Origin: Hyphomicrobiales bacterium
GTDB taxonomy: Bacteria > Pseudomonadota > Alphaproteobacteria > Rhizobiales > Rhizobiaceae
Assembly: GCA_900489925.1 (NCBI GenBank)
Contig: UEHQ01000012.1
Location: 481,979 to 545,978 of the forward strand
Direction: 5' to 3'
DNA length: 64,000 nt
Shown here piece after piece: positions 1 to 10,704 of the stretch. A program made the translations under genes and the position numbers. Under the pieces are notes generated by a model. The model saw only the letters and a list, made by a program, of their open reading frames with translations. It was not told the DNA's origin and did not search any database. How positions within the stretch are numbered: the first letter of the stretch is position 1; the number at the start of each line of letters is the position of its first letter.

Positions 1-945
1 CAGCGCTCGCGCCTCGGCAAGCAGCCACTCGCGAAACAGATCGACGCGCATCAGCCGCGCCGTATGTGCCGTGGTCGCGAAGAAGTAGGAGGAGCTGACC
101 GGCTGCGGCACGCCGAAGGGGCTGACCAGCCGCCCCGAGCGAATATCGGCTTCCGCCAGCCTGATCTTTCCGAGCCCCAACCCCTGCCCCGCCAGCGCGG
201 CATCGAGAACCAGCGACGACTGGTTGAGACGGAAACCACCCTGCGACGGACGATAGGAAAGCCCGGCAGCACGCAGCCAACCGCTCCAGTCCGGGCCGGA
301 TTGATCACGCTCGGCCCCCTCTTCGTGCAGCAGCGGCACATCCTCGATCGCCTCCGGCTTGCCCCACAATCCATGGGTATCAGCAAACTCAGGGCTGCAG
401 ACCGGCAGCGCGGCTTCGGAAAAGAGATGATCGACGATTAGCCCAGGATACGGCCCGCTGCCGTAGCGGATCACGCAATCGGCGTCGCCGGCATCGAGGT
501 TGATCAGCTGTGTCGATGCATCGACCAGCACCTGCAACCCGGGAGCAGCACGGCGCAGCGCATCCAGCCGCGGGATCAGCCATTTGCTGGCGAAGGACGG
601 AGCGACGGATATGCGGATCGGCTGCTCATCGTCACTCTGGACGAACTGCGCCATGGCGGCGAGAACGGCGTCGAAAGCGCCGGTCAATCCGGGAACCAAA
701 GCCAGCCCGGCTGGTGTCAGATGTAATTGGCCCCGCACGCGATTGAAAAGCGGCTGGCCGAGGTAATCCTCCAGCAGGCGAATCTGCTGGCCGACCGCTG
801 CCGAGGTCACATGCAGTTCTTCGGCGGCGCGAACGAAGTTCAGGTGTCTTGCGGTCGCGACGAAGGCCCGCAGCGATGTCAACGGCGGTAGCCGCGCAAG
901 CGTCGGCTGGATTGTCTTTCTGCGGGAGTCGGCGAACATGCTCAT
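1..945 (-). CDS. LysR-family transcriptional regulator, GcvA-like (3' end outside window)
   Basis: The reverse strand is open from an ATG at 945 to the window edge, so at least 315 residues are present and the C-terminus is cut off. The N-terminus has a classical LysR winged helix: LTSLRAFVATARHLNFVRAA, then AEELHVTSAAVGQQIRLLED and GQPLFNRV, about residues 22-75. The rest reads as the two-lobed LysR effector domain, with IRISVAPSFASKWLIPRL and a C-terminal lobe rich in GLGLGKIRL-type sequence, as in GcvA/AmpR-like members. It is divergent from the binding-protein gene at 1230 across 284 bp, the usual LysR arrangement, so it probably controls the organosulfur/peptide-transport region to its right. 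The effector is unknown; by analogy with CysB/Cbl/SfnR circuits a sulfur signal is plausible but not shown. A second methionine two codons in is an alternative start. Confidence 0.9.
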   Translation of the reverse strand, partial: MSMFADSRRKTIQPTLARLPPLTSLRAFVATARHLNFVRAAEELHVTSAAVGQQIRLLEDYLGQPLFNRVRGQLHLTPAGLALVPGLTGAFDAVLAAMAQFVQSDDEQPIRISVAPSFASKWLIPRLDALRRAAPGLQVLVDASTQLINLDAGDADCVIRYGSGPYPGLIVDHLFSEAALPVCSPEFADTHGLWGKPEAIEDVPLLHEEGAERDQSGPDWSGWLRAAGLSYRPSQGGFRLNQSSLVLDAALAGQGLGLGKIRLAEADIRSGRLVSPFGVPQPVSSSYFFATTAHTARLMRVDLFREWLLAEARAL

Positions 946-1229
946 GAATTGATTGCACCACAAACCCGCCTATTAAGACGAGAACCGACTTTGCTTCCGT
1001 TCCCGCCGACGGAACATTTTCTTGCGCCGCAGGCACTGATCGGAGATGCAAAAACTCATTTTTGAGAATTGTCTATATTTTTAGTAGATTAAAGACATCC
1101 GACGACCACGGACGCGAAGTTTTCCTTTCCCGGACAAAGAGAAAAACATTCTTCCGGTTTTGCGCCACGCTGCCCGATGATGCCGGCGACGACGCTTCGA
1201 TGGAGGCGTCCGCAATTCAGGGGGTATTC

Positions 1230-2846
1230 ATGGATATCAGCAGACGCCAACTCAACAGACTTCTCGCCACCACGGGGCTCATTTCGCTCCTGCCGCTCGA
1301 CGCCTTCGCCGAGACTGCGGCCCCGACAAAGGGCGGCACCTTGAACTTCATCGTCGAGCCGGAGCCGCCGACAATCCTGGCGCTCGCCCATACCGCCGGC
1401 GGCACGCAGAAGGTCAGCCCAAAGATCACCGAGGGCCTGTTGACCTACGATTTCGACCTGACGCCGAAGCCGCAGCTCGCCACCGAATGGTCGATCAGCG
1501 ACGACGGGTTGAACTACACCTTCAAGCTCCGCCCGAACGTGAAGTGGCATGACGGCAAGCCTTTCACATCGGACGATGTGGCCTATTCCATCGAACTTCT
1601 AAAGCAGGTTCACCCGCGTGGTCGCGGCACCTTCGCCAATGTCATCAAGGTCGAAACGCCTGACCCGCGCACCGCCGTGATCCGGCTTTCCAAGCCGGCT
1701 CCCTATCTCCTCAGCGCGCTCTACGGGGCGGAATCGCCGATCGTGCCGAAGCATGTCTATGACGGCGTTGCGATCGCTGATGTGCCGACCAATCCGAACG
1801 GCAGCGCACCGATCGGCACCGGCCCCTTCGTCTTCAAGGAGTGGGTGCGCGGATCGCACATCATCCTCGAACGTAATCCTGACTACTGGGACGCCGGCAA
1901 GCCTTATCTCGACCAGGTCATCGTGCGCTTCGTGCCTGATGGTGCAGCCCGTGCGGCCGGTTTCGAGACCGGCGAATTCGACATCGGCGGCGACAATCCG
2001 ATCCCTTTGAGCGATCTCGAGCGCGTCAAGGCGCTCCCCAATATAGCGGTCGATTCCCGCGGCTACGAGACCAAGGGCGACCAGACGCAGCTGATCTTCA
2101 ATCTCGACAATGAGTATCTTAAGAACGTCAGCGTTCGCCGCGCCATCGCCCACGCGATCGACCTCGACGTCATCCTGAACACCGTCTGGTACGGTTATGG
2201 CCATGTGTCGCCGACTCCGATCAGCACCTTCCTGCCGCGCTACCTCGACACATCGATCAAGCCCTATGCCTTCGATCTGAAGGCGGCCGAACAATTGCTC
2301 GACGAGGCCGGCTACAAACGCGGCGCCGATGGCGTACGCTTCAACCTGCGCCTCACCCACAACTCCTACAATGAAGGCTTCAAGCGGGTCGCCGAATATC
2401 TGAAGCAGAACCTGACGCGGATCGGCATCAACGCTACGATCGATTCCTACGACTTCTCCACCTACATCAAGAAGGTCTACACCGACCGTGCCTTCGACGT
2501 GACGGCCGAATATCTCGGCAACCAGTTCGACCCAACGCTCGGCGTCCAGCGCATCTACTGGTCGAAGAACTTCAAGCTCGGCCTACCCTTCTCGAACGCC
2601 AGCCACTATGCCAACCCGGAGGTGGACAAGCTGCTCGAAGCCGCATCCGTCGAAATCGACGATGCGAAACGCAAAGAGCAGTTCTTCGCCTTCCAGAAGA
2701 TCATTGCCGATGACGTGCCGGTCGTGAACCTGATCGCGCTCGAAAACGTCACCGTTTTCAACAAGCGGGTCAAGAACCACACGATCGGGGCGGAAGGCGT
2801 GCAGTCCAACTTCGCTGAGGTCTATATCAAGGATGGCGAAGGCTGA
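1230..2846 (+). CDS. ABC transporter solute-binding protein, family 5 (peptide/nickel type), Tat-exported
   Basis: This is a periplasmic binding protein of the DppA/OppA family (SBP_bac_5), 538 residues. The N-terminus has a twin-arginine motif (SRRQLNRLL), a hydrophobic stretch and an AFA cleavage site, so folded export by Tat is likely. Family signatures are the WSISDDGLNYTFKLRPNVKWHDGKP-type segment near residue 85 and PIGTGPFVFKEW near 190. The ATG at 1230 follows a GGGGG ribosome site; the frame stays open further upstream but that part lacks export features. It is a close paralogue of the protein at 11967-13574 and lies at the opposite end of the region from it; the only matching permease/ATPase set is at 7792-11690. 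The ligand is not deducible from sequence; context suggests an organosulfur compound rather than a peptide. Two binding proteins sharing one transporter would widen substrate range. Confidence 0.9.
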   Translation: MDISRRQLNRLLATTGLISLLPLDAFAETAAPTKGGTLNFIVEPEPPTILALAHTAGGTQKVSPKITEGLLTYDFDLTPKPQLATEWSISDDGLNYTFKLRPNVKWHDGKPFTSDDVAYSIELLKQVHPRGRGTFANVIKVETPDPRTAVIRLSKPAPYLLSALYGAESPIVPKHVYDGVAIADVPTNPNGSAPIGTGPFVFKEWVRGSHIILERNPDYWDAGKPYLDQVIVRFVPDGAARAAGFETGEFDIGGDNPIPLSDLERVKALPNIAVDSRGYETKGDQTQLIFNLDNEYLKNVSVRRAIAHAIDLDVILNTVWYGYGHVSPTPISTFLPRYLDTSIKPYAFDLKAAEQLLDEAGYKRGADGVRFNLRLTHNSYNEGFKRVAEYLKQNLTRIGINATIDSYDFSTYIKKVYTDRAFDVTAEYLGNQFDPTLGVQRIYWSKNFKLGLPFSNASHYANPEVDKLLEAASVEIDDAKRKEQFFAFQKIIADDVPVVNLIALENVTVFNKRVKNHTIGAEGVQSNFAEVYIKDGEG

Positions 2847-2870
2847 GGTGCGGTGGCGGGACCCGCACAG

Positions 2871-2898
2871 GAAAGGGGCGCCTCGCGGCGCCCCTTTC
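2871..2898. terminator. Bidirectional hairpin between convergent genes
   Basis: A perfect 12-bp inverted repeat (GAAAGGGGCGCC / GGCGCCCCTTTC) with a TCGC loop lies in the 69-bp gap between two convergent stop codons (2846 and 2916). The AAA/TTT ends of the stem serve as the U tract in either direction. It is the clearest terminator in this part of the window. Confidence 0.85.
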
Positions 2899-2915
2899 TG
2901 CATTCAGAGATAAGA

Positions 2916-4331
2916 TCAGGCGACGCGGATCGGCGTGAATTTCGCGAGGATGCGGTCGGCAAGCGCGATCGCCTGGGCGCGCTGCTCAGTGATCGAGCTC
3001 GATTCCCACGCAACGCCGCGCAGTGGATGACCGATGGCGCTGAGGTTGCGGTGAACAACCCCGTCCTCGTTGATGAGATCGCCTGCCGGCGTCGCATCGA
3101 TGCCGTAGCCGGTGCTGTGAGGACGAACCTCGCCGCTGGCGAGCAGGCTCTTCACGAAGGGGTCCGCGATGCGGCGCCAGTCATGCAGCTGATGCCCACG
3201 GCAATCGATCACGCCGTCGATGGACACAGTCTCGATATCAGCCCCCGTCTTCAGCCGGGCGGTGATATTGCCATCGTCCGCCGCAAATCCGAGGATACGC
3301 GCGCGGCCATGCGTCAGCCGGCCTTCTGCAATAACGCTCTCGACAACCTGGTGACTCTCCGGCGCCGAGCGATGCGCGGTCACGTCCCAGAAGGCCCTGA
3401 GATGCCGGGTGAACCGCAGCCGCTCGTGATCGCTGGCGCCCTGCCACAGCGAGAGAATATGCGGACGGATCGCCAGAGGCAGCCCCTGCCAATCCGCGCC
3501 ATCAGCCGCTATCGCCCGCCGCTCCGCCTTGACGCGGCTTAGCAGTTCGCGCGCCGTCGCCGGCAACGGCCCATCGGCCAGGAAGTCGCGTGCCGCCTCG
3601 ACGGTCCTGCGCCCTTCCACGAACTGGCCACGGCGCGATACCACACGGTAGCGCCCGCGATAGCCCCTCGCCTCCATGCTGGCGATCGCATCGACCATCG
3701 ACAGGCTGGAACCGATCAGCAGGATTTCGTTACAATCGATGAGCCGGTCAAGCGCGCGCGCGTCCCACGGATTGGCCGCGAAGCGCGGATGGCCGGCAAG
3801 TTGGGATTCTGTTGTCGATAGCCGGGGTTGGAAGGCGCCCAGCGCCAGCACGGCCTCGTCGGCCTCAACGACAGCGCCATCGGCCGTCGTGATCCGGACC
3901 CGGTTCGGCGCCGCCACAAGTGCCGATGCCGACGACTTTACATGCCGCAGCGTCGAACCGAGCCGTGCGTTGGCCACCGCGCGGGCGAGCTCGTCGCGAA
4001 CATAGGTTCCGTAGAGATAGCGCGGCGGACTGCTTGAGCCCACCTCGCCCGGGGGCGTCCAACCGTGGGCCGGGCCATTCTGGACCAGCCAGCGCGGGAG
4101 ATGGTCGGGATCTTCAGGATGGAGGGAGAATATCTCCGCCGGTCCGTTGACGAGATGGACCGGCTCCGGCGTACTGTAGGCAATGCCGCGACCGAGCTCC
4201 TCGCGCCGCTCGATGATGGTAATCGCCAGCCGCACCTCGGTTCGGTCGAGCAGCTTGAGCGCGGTGACCGCGCCGGCAAAGCCGCCACCGACGATGGCGA
4301 CGGAGTGATGCGGAATACGATCGATACGCAA
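2916..4331 (-). CDS. FAD/NAD(P)-binding oxidoreductase-like protein
   Basis: This is a 471-residue protein with an N-terminal Rossmann dinucleotide motif, VAIVGGGFAGAVTALKLL (residues 11-28). It is followed by RREELGRGIAYSTPEPVHLV, typical of the FAD_NAD_binding_9 family. A second nucleotide site is visible as EILLIGSSLSMVDAIASM near residue 204, and VIDCRG occurs late in the chain. The start is a TTG preceded by an excellent AAGGAGG site at 5-nt spacing; no ATG fits as well. It is the last gene of the leftward operon that begins with the permease at 11690, following the amidohydrolase by 69 bp. Members of this family are poorly characterised. In this setting it could supply reducing equivalents or oxidise a product of the flavin-dependent steps, but the reaction is unknown. 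Confidence 0.8.
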   Translation of the reverse strand: MRIDRIPHHSVAIVGGGFAGAVTALKLLDRTEVRLAITIIERREELGRGIAYSTPEPVHLVNGPAEIFSLHPEDPDHLPRWLVQNGPAHGWTPPGEVGSSSPPRYLYGTYVRDELARAVANARLGSTLRHVKSSASALVAAPNRVRITTADGAVVEADEAVLALGAFQPRLSTTESQLAGHPRFAANPWDARALDRLIDCNEILLIGSSLSMVDAIASMEARGYRGRYRVVSRRGQFVEGRRTVEAARDFLADGPLPATARELLSRVKAERRAIAADGADWQGLPLAIRPHILSLWQGASDHERLRFTRHLRAFWDVTAHRSAPESHQVVESVIAEGRLTHGRARILGFAADDGNITARLKTGADIETVSIDGVIDCRGHQLHDWRRIADPFVKSLLASGEVRPHSTGYGIDATPAGDLINEDGVVHRNLSAIGHPLRGVAWESSSITEQRAQAIALADRILAKFTPIRVA

Positions 4332-4400
4332 TGAGCCTCCTTTCCCATCGGGATCGATGGGGCGTGATATGTCGTGCTCTGAAAAAGCGAGCGCATGCCC

Positions 4401-5363
4401 TTATGCGATCAGCCGGTCACGGTCGCGGCGGTGACCCTTCAGCAGTTCAAGGGCGTTTCGGCTGGCAGCCAACTCCGCCTCATGCTCGCTCAGTCCAGCC
4501 GCCCTAAAGGCTGCCGCCAGTCCGTCCTGCGTCGGGTCGTGCCCGAGGATCGGCCAGTCACTGCCGGTCAGTACGTGATCGACGCCAACAAGGCTGGTCA
4601 CGAAACGAATGAAGCGCGCCTCAGCGGGCATGATGTCGATATAGAGATGGCGCCGCTTGTCGGCCGGTGCGTCGGTAAAGATGGATGGCAGTTCGCCGAA
4701 GGGGCCGGTTAGCGCGAGCACCGAAACCCCAAGGGCGGTAATGACGACCCGAAGCTCCGGCAATTCCTCGAACACGCCTGACGTCACCAGCGAGATCGCG
4801 GCGGCAGCGTTGATCGTGCCTCGGCTCAGGCGGGTGCCGAGCCGGCCGAGGCCCGATAGCTGCGTCGAAAGCGGTTCGGGATTGATCGGATGCAGGAAGA
4901 CGGGAACACCGAGCTCCGCTGCGACCCGCAGTACAGGTCGCGCTTCCGGCGCATCGATCAGCCTGTCGCCCTTTGCGCTGTCGAGAAACAGACCGGACAG
5001 GTTGAGCTCGATAATGGCGCGCCGCGCCTCGGCCGCAGCTGCCTCACCGCCGAATGCATCCACGGTCGCTAGGGCAAAGAGGCGATCCGGACGGCGCGCA
5101 ACCGTGGCGGCGAGATCGTCGTTCAGCCGGCGGCTGACGTCGCCGAGATCCGCATCGGGCGCCGCGACCATGGAGAGGGCAACCCCAATGACCCGCCGCG
5201 ATATACCGGCCGCATCACTCTCGGCGATCAGTGCGTCGAGATCCGAGATCTTGGTGCCGATCCGTGCCCACAGCGGATCGAGCGGGCGACCGGGCGCCCG
5301 ATAGACCTCCCAGCCCTGCGGCAGGAAATGCGTATGGAAATCGACGATATCGAGCTTGCTCAT
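4401..5363 (-). CDS. Amidohydrolase-2 (ACMSD/PDC-hydrolase-like) family protein
   Basis: This is a 320-residue TIM-barrel metal-dependent hydrolase/decarboxylase of the Amidohydro_2 family. Visible ligands are VDFHTHFLP at residues 7-15 (HxH after strand 1), VFLHPINPEP near residue 155 and LTGSDWPILG near 265 (the strand-8 Asp). The histidine usually found on strand 6 (as in the HxGG motif) is absent: the equivalent position reads VVITALGVSVLALTG. That may mean altered metal binding or a non-hydrolytic member. The ATG at 5363 has CGGAGTCACC upstream. It lies 33 bp downstream of the acyl-CoA-dehydrogenase-like gene in the same operon, so it probably acts on a product of that enzyme. The substrate is unknown. 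Confidence 0.75.
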   Translation of the reverse strand: MSKLDIVDFHTHFLPQGWEVYRAPGRPLDPLWARIGTKISDLDALIAESDAAGISRRVIGVALSMVAAPDADLGDVSRRLNDDLAATVARRPDRLFALATVDAFGGEAAAAEARRAIIELNLSGLFLDSAKGDRLIDAPEARPVLRVAAELGVPVFLHPINPEPLSTQLSGLGRLGTRLSRGTINAAAAISLVTSGVFEELPELRVVITALGVSVLALTGPFGELPSIFTDAPADKRRHLYIDIMPAEARFIRFVTSLVGVDHVLTGSDWPILGHDPTQDGLAAAFRAAGLSEHEAELAASRNALELLKGHRRDRDRLIA

Positions 5364-5396
5364 GGTGACTCCGTAACGATCGCTGCATGGCAGGCT

Positions 5397-6638
5397 TTAG
5401 AAGACCCTGCCTTCCTCCAGGTGCGTCGTGGTTCCGTTGATGTAGAAGTCCCCGACCACGCGCGCCTTGTGCAGCAGCGGGTTGTGGTTGAGCACCGTGC
5501 GGATGTTGCGCCAGTGCCGGTCGAGGTTGAGATGGCGCGAGGTCGCGGAGCCGCCGCCGAGTTCGAAGACGTTGGTCGCGGCGGCCAATGCGATTTGCGA
5601 GGCGACGATCTGCGTGCGCGCCGTCGTCAGCGCGCTCTCGATCAGTGCCGCTTCGAGGGCCTGTGGATCGCCCGCACCGAAAAGCTCTGCCGTTTTGTCC
5701 AGCACGCGGGCGCTTTCGCGGATCAGCGTATCGACGGCAAAGGAGCCGGCGGCGATCTCGCCCAGGATCTTCTGCACGAAGGGATCGACATTGGCGGTTT
5801 CGGCGGCGCTGTGGGCGGCCGAGCGTGCCTGCCGGCGGACATAATCGGTGCCGTCGGCCAGCGCGCCGCGTACCGCGCCCGCCATCGAGGCCGCGAGGTG
5901 GAGCTGCCGTAAGGTCGAGGTATGGCGGCCGACCAGCGTGTTGAGCCCGCGCGTGGAAATCTCGTGCGGCAGCACCTCGACGTTATCGAGCAGCACGCTG
6001 CCGCTTGCCGTCAACCGCTGGCCCATGCCGTCCCAGTCGTCGAGGATCGAGATGCCGGGGCGATCGACGGGCAGCAACACACTCACGAACTCGCCGTCGT
6101 CGTTCCTGGCGCTGAAGGAGGCGAAGTCCGAGAAGGCCGTGCCCGTCGCATACCATTTGCGGCCGTTGAGCCGATAGTGATCACCCGACTTGGTCAACCG
6201 CGTCGTCACCTCGCCCGGGCGCTTGGTGCCCTGCTCGGTGTGCGCGCCACCGAAAAGCTTGCCCGATAGAACCCGGCTGAGCTGTGTGCGATCGATAGCC
6301 GTGTTGGGTGTGAGAATGAGGGTTTCGGTGAAGTTGAAATGGCTGCGCAGCGCATGCGCGACGTTCGAATCCGCCGTGCCGATCGCCATGATCATCTCGA
6401 TATAATCGGCAACCGATCCGCCCGGTCCGCCGAGCGCGACGGGAATCCGCAGCGCCCCGAGCCCGGCTTCCTTGAACTGGTGGAAGGCTTCGAAGGGAAG
6501 TTCCCGCTCAAGGTCACGCTTGGCCGCTTCCTTCGCGATCTCCGCCACAAGCGTCGCGATCTTTGCCAGCAGTGTCGGGAGCTCGCCGACTTCTTGCGCG
6601 GCCGTGGAGGACAGTGATGCGGGGGCGGTATTCGGCAT
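5397..6638 (-). CDS. Acyl-CoA-dehydrogenase-fold flavoprotein (DszC/SfnC/MsuC-like monooxygenase)
   Basis: This is a 413-residue protein with the acyl-CoA dehydrogenase fold: an N-terminal helical domain, a middle domain with NGRKWYATGTAFSDF (about residue 155) and a C-terminal helical domain with GGGSATSRHLNLDRHWRN. It lacks the glutamate-containing context of true fatty acyl-CoA dehydrogenases. It reads like the reduced-flavin-dependent monooxygenases of this fold (DszC, SfnC, MsuC) used on sulfides, sulfoxides or sulfinates. It is co-oriented with and close to the amidohydrolase, the aldo/keto reductase and the ABC genes. A distant paralogue lies at 15840-16994 in the divergent operon. No flavin reductase is encoded nearby, so FMNH2 would come from elsewhere. 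The exact substrate is not predictable. Confidence 0.8.
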   Translation of the reverse strand: MPNTAPASLSSTAAQEVGELPTLLAKIATLVAEIAKEAAKRDLERELPFEAFHQFKEAGLGALRIPVALGGPGGSVADYIEMIMAIGTADSNVAHALRSHFNFTETLILTPNTAIDRTQLSRVLSGKLFGGAHTEQGTKRPGEVTTRLTKSGDHYRLNGRKWYATGTAFSDFASFSARNDDGEFVSVLLPVDRPGISILDDWDGMGQRLTASGSVLLDNVEVLPHEISTRGLNTLVGRHTSTLRQLHLAASMAGAVRGALADGTDYVRRQARSAAHSAAETANVDPFVQKILGEIAAGSFAVDTLIRESARVLDKTAELFGAGDPQALEAALIESALTTARTQIVASQIALAAATNVFELGGGSATSRHLNLDRHWRNIRTVLNHNPLLHKARVVGDFYINGTTTHLEEGRVF

Positions 6639-6719
6639 GCGGGACCCTTCTCGGCCGGGGAAAGAGTTTGGAGGAACCCGCCTCAGCGGCGGGTCCCCGT
6701 TCTAATCAAGAGACCATGA

Positions 6720-7778
6720 TCAGGCGACGGCGCGTGCCAGCGGCACGACGTTGTCGGCGCCAGCTGCCGCGCTGCGCGGCACGCGACCTTCGACCGGATG
6801 GCTCGGATCGTTGAAGCCTGCGGTGGAGGGATGGCCGGTCGTGACCAGCCGGTCGACCAGCGCCTCGTCCTCGGCGTCGAGCTTGACGTCGAGCGCACGG
6901 ATATAGCTGTCCCAATGCTCTTCCGTGCGCGGGCCTGTGATCGCGGCCGAAATCAGCTTGTTGTTCAGCACCCAGGCGAGCGCGAACTCGGTCGGCGAGA
7001 TCCCCTTACGGACGGCGTGTGCGGCGATCTCGCTGGCGATGGCGATCGATTCAGGACGCCATTCGGTCTCGAGAATACGCTTGTCGCCGCGGCCGGCGCG
7101 GGTGTCGGCGGCAGGCTCCTTGCCCGGCTCGTACTTGCCGGTCAGCACGCCACGGGCGAGCGGCGAGTAGGAAACGACGCCGAGACCATAATGATGGGCG
7201 GCCGGCAGCTGCTCGGCTTCCGCGGTGCGGTTAACGATGTTGTAGAGCGGCTGGCTTGCCACTGGGCGGTCGATCCCGAGTTCATCGGCAAGCTGTGCGA
7301 TCTCCGCGATGCGCCAGCCGCGGAAATTGGAAACCCCGAAGTAGCGCAGCTTGCCGGCGCGGATCAGGTCGGCGATCGCGCGCACGGGCTCTTCCAGCGG
7401 TGCGTCGAAGACGGCGCGGTGGAAATAGAGGATGTCGATATAGTCGGTATTGAGGCGACGGAGCGAATTCTCAACTGTCTCGATCACCCACTTGCGCGAT
7501 TGGCCGCCGAGGTTCGGACCCTTCTTGTGCGAGTTGACGAACTTCGTCGCCAGCACCCAGTGATCGCGATGCGCCTTGATGCCCTTGCCGACAACCTCTT
7601 CCGACTTGCCGTCGTGATAGACGTCGGCCGTATCGATGAAATTGATACCCTGCTCGCGCGCCTTGTCGATGATGCGGAACGCCACGTCGTCGGGCGTCGG
7701 CCCACCGAACATCATGGTTCCCAGGCTGAGCGGTGAAACCTTGAGCGCACTGCGCCCGAGATAGCGATAATCGACCAT
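6720..7778 (-). CDS. Aldo/keto reductase
   Basis: This is a 352-residue NAD(P)H-dependent aldo/keto reductase of the YajO/Tas-like class. The catalytic tetrad is visible: Asp in NFIDTADVY (residues 50-58), Tyr at the end of that motif, Lys in WVLATKFVNS and His in ILYFHRAVFD. The phosphate-binding end GRGDKRIL..EFALAWVLNN is also recognisable. The start codon follows AAGGAGAAGACT. It is placed between the ATP-binding genes (13 bp upstream) and the flavoenzyme (81 bp downstream). It may reduce the aldehyde or ketone left after C-S bond cleavage by a flavin monooxygenase; this is inference from context. Confidence 0.88.
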   Translation of the reverse strand: MVDYRYLGRSALKVSPLSLGTMMFGGPTPDDVAFRIIDKAREQGINFIDTADVYHDGKSEEVVGKGIKAHRDHWVLATKFVNSHKKGPNLGGQSRKWVIETVENSLRRLNTDYIDILYFHRAVFDAPLEEPVRAIADLIRAGKLRYFGVSNFRGWRIAEIAQLADELGIDRPVASQPLYNIVNRTAEAEQLPAAHHYGLGVVSYSPLARGVLTGKYEPGKEPAADTRAGRGDKRILETEWRPESIAIASEIAAHAVRKGISPTEFALAWVLNNKLISAAITGPRTEEHWDSYIRALDVKLDAEDEALVDRLVTTGHPSTAGFNDPSHPVEGRVPRSAAAGADNVVPLARAVA

Positions 7779-7791
7779 AGTCTTCTCCTTC

Positions 7792-8707
7792 TTACTGAGC
7801 GTGATGGCAGGCGGCGGCGTGGCCGCTGCCGAACTGGCGGAATGCCGGGTCTTGCGCCCGGCAGATATCGGTGGCGAGCGGACAGCGCGTATGGAAACGG
7901 CAGCCGGGGGGCGGATTGTGCGGGCTCGGCAGGTCGCCCGTTATCGGCGCCGCCTGCTTTCTCCGCGACGGATCGGGCACGGCGGCGAGCAGCGCCTGCG
8001 TGTAGGGATGCTTGGCTCCCTTCCAGAGCTCGCTCGTCGGCGCGCTCTCGACGATGCGGCCGAGATACATGACGAGCACACGATCCGCGAAATAACGCAC
8101 GACCGAGAGATCGTGCGAGATGAACAGATAGGAGAGCGACAGCTCCGTCTTCATCTCGACCAGGAGGTTGAGAATCTGCGCCTGGATCGAGAGATCGAGC
8201 GCCGAAACGGGCTCGTCGCAGATCACCAGTTCCGGCTGCAGGACCAGCGCTCGCGCGATGCCGATACGCTGGCGCTGGCCGCCGGAAAACTCGTGCGGAT
8301 AGCGATCGAGCGAATCCGCCGGCAAGCCGACATGGGCCACCATCTGCGCGGCTATCGCCTCGCGCTGCTTGCGCTCGCCGATGCCATGGACCGCAAGCGG
8401 CGCCGTCAGGATGGTGCGGATCGTCTGCCTCGGGTTGAGGGAGGCGAAAGGATCCTGGAAGATCATCTGGATGCTGCGCCGCACCGACTGCAGCTCGCGT
8501 CCCGCCATGGCGGTGACGTCCCTGCCCTTGAAGGTGACGTTTCCGGACGACGGATCGACAAGCCGCACCAGCGACTTGCCAAGCGTCGACTTGCCGCAGC
8601 CGGATTCCCCGACCAGTGCCACCGTCTCGCCTTCGGCGATCTCAAGCGACACGCCGTCGACGGCACGCACCGTGCCGCCGGCACCGGCGTAATGGGTCGA
8701 AAGCCGA

Positions 8708-8727
<20 letters not shown>
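7792..8727 (-). CDS. Peptide-type ABC transporter ATP-binding protein (OppF/DppF-like)
   Basis: This is a cytoplasmic ATPase of about 311 residues. Walker A is GESGCGKSTL (near residue 41), the signature is SGGQRQRIGIARAL, Walker B is LVICDEPVSALD and the switch histidine lies in LFISHDLSVV. The C-terminal oligopeptide-transporter extension with the cysteine cluster GCRFHTRCPLATDIC (Fe-S-type motif in this family) is present. The chosen ATG at 8727 has GGAGAAGGCCC upstream; an upstream in-frame ATG at 8754 would only lengthen the overlap with the preceding gene. It overlaps the OppD-like gene by 20 bp, indicating translational coupling. It works with the permeases at 9700-11690 and one or both binding proteins. 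Confidence 0.93.
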
Positions 8728-9699
<972 letters not shown>

Positions 9700-9700
<1 letters not shown>

Positions 9701-10704
9701 CAGCGATCCTCCGAAAAGCGCGGATTCAGCGCATCGTTCAGGCCATCGCCGATCAGGTTCAGCGAAAGCACGGTGAAGACGATCGCCAGCCCCGGCAGCG
9801 CCGTCAGGTACCAGGCGGTGCGGATGACATCGCGGCCGGCGCCGATCATCGAGCCCCAGGAGACGCGGTTGGGATCGCCAAGGCCCATGAAGGAGAGTGC
9901 CGATTCCATCAGGATCGCGCTCGCCACCATTACCGACGATGTGACGATCAGCGGCGGTAGCGCGTTGGGAAGGATCTCGCGGAAGATGATGCGGGTGTGG
10001 CCGAAGCCGAGGCTGCGCGCCGCCTGCACATAATCCTTCTCACGGATCGCCCGGAACTCCGCACGCGTCAGCCGCGCCACCGTCGGCCAGGAGACAATCG
10101 CGATCGCGATGGTCACGGTTGTCGTCGTCGGCTGCGCGATGGCGACGAGAACGACGAGCAGCACGAAGCTCGGTATGGTCTGGAATATCTCGATGAACTT
10201 GACGAGGATATCGTCGACCACGCCGCCGAAATATCCGGCGACGGCACCGATCGCGATCCCCGCCGTCAGGCCGAGCGCGGTGGCAGCAAGCCCGACTGTC
10301 AGCGATATCCGCGCGCCATGCACGATGCCGGCCAGCACGTTGCGCCCCATGGAATCCGTGCCGAGCGGATAGGCAGGGTTCTGCCCGGGCCAGAGAAAGG
10401 GCCGCGCCACCATCTCCAGCGGATCGCCCGGGAAGATAAGCGGCGCAAGCAGCGCCGACAACGCGACCAGAAGCAGGATCGCCGTGCCGAACAGCGCATT
10501 GTAATTGGCGAGGAAGATTTTCAGCTCCCGGCTCACACCGCGCCATGCCGTCCCGGAAACCGAGGCGCGGACATCGGGCGCATGGATATGCGTCCAGCGC
10601 GGCTGCTTCGGCGCTTCCGTGATTTGCGGGGCCGTCTCGGCCTTTGCCTGCGGCGCGAAATCGATCGCCCGACCGGCCAATGTTCCGAGTTTCTGACTGT
10701 TCAT
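9700..10704 (-). CDS. Peptide-type ABC transporter permease (DppC-like)
   Basis: This is an inner-membrane permease of 334 residues. It has the OppC N-terminal domain (NYNALFGTAILLLVALSALLAPL), PLGTDSMGRNVLAGIVHGAR typical of DppC, and the EAA loop EKDYVQAARSLGFGHTRIIF. The ATG at 10704 gives a 4-bp ATGA overlap with the upstream permease stop; an ATG ten codons further upstream is possible but less coupled. The N-terminal cytoplasmic tail of about 60 residues is longer than in many DppC proteins. It pairs with the DppB-like protein to form the translocation channel. Confidence 0.92.
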
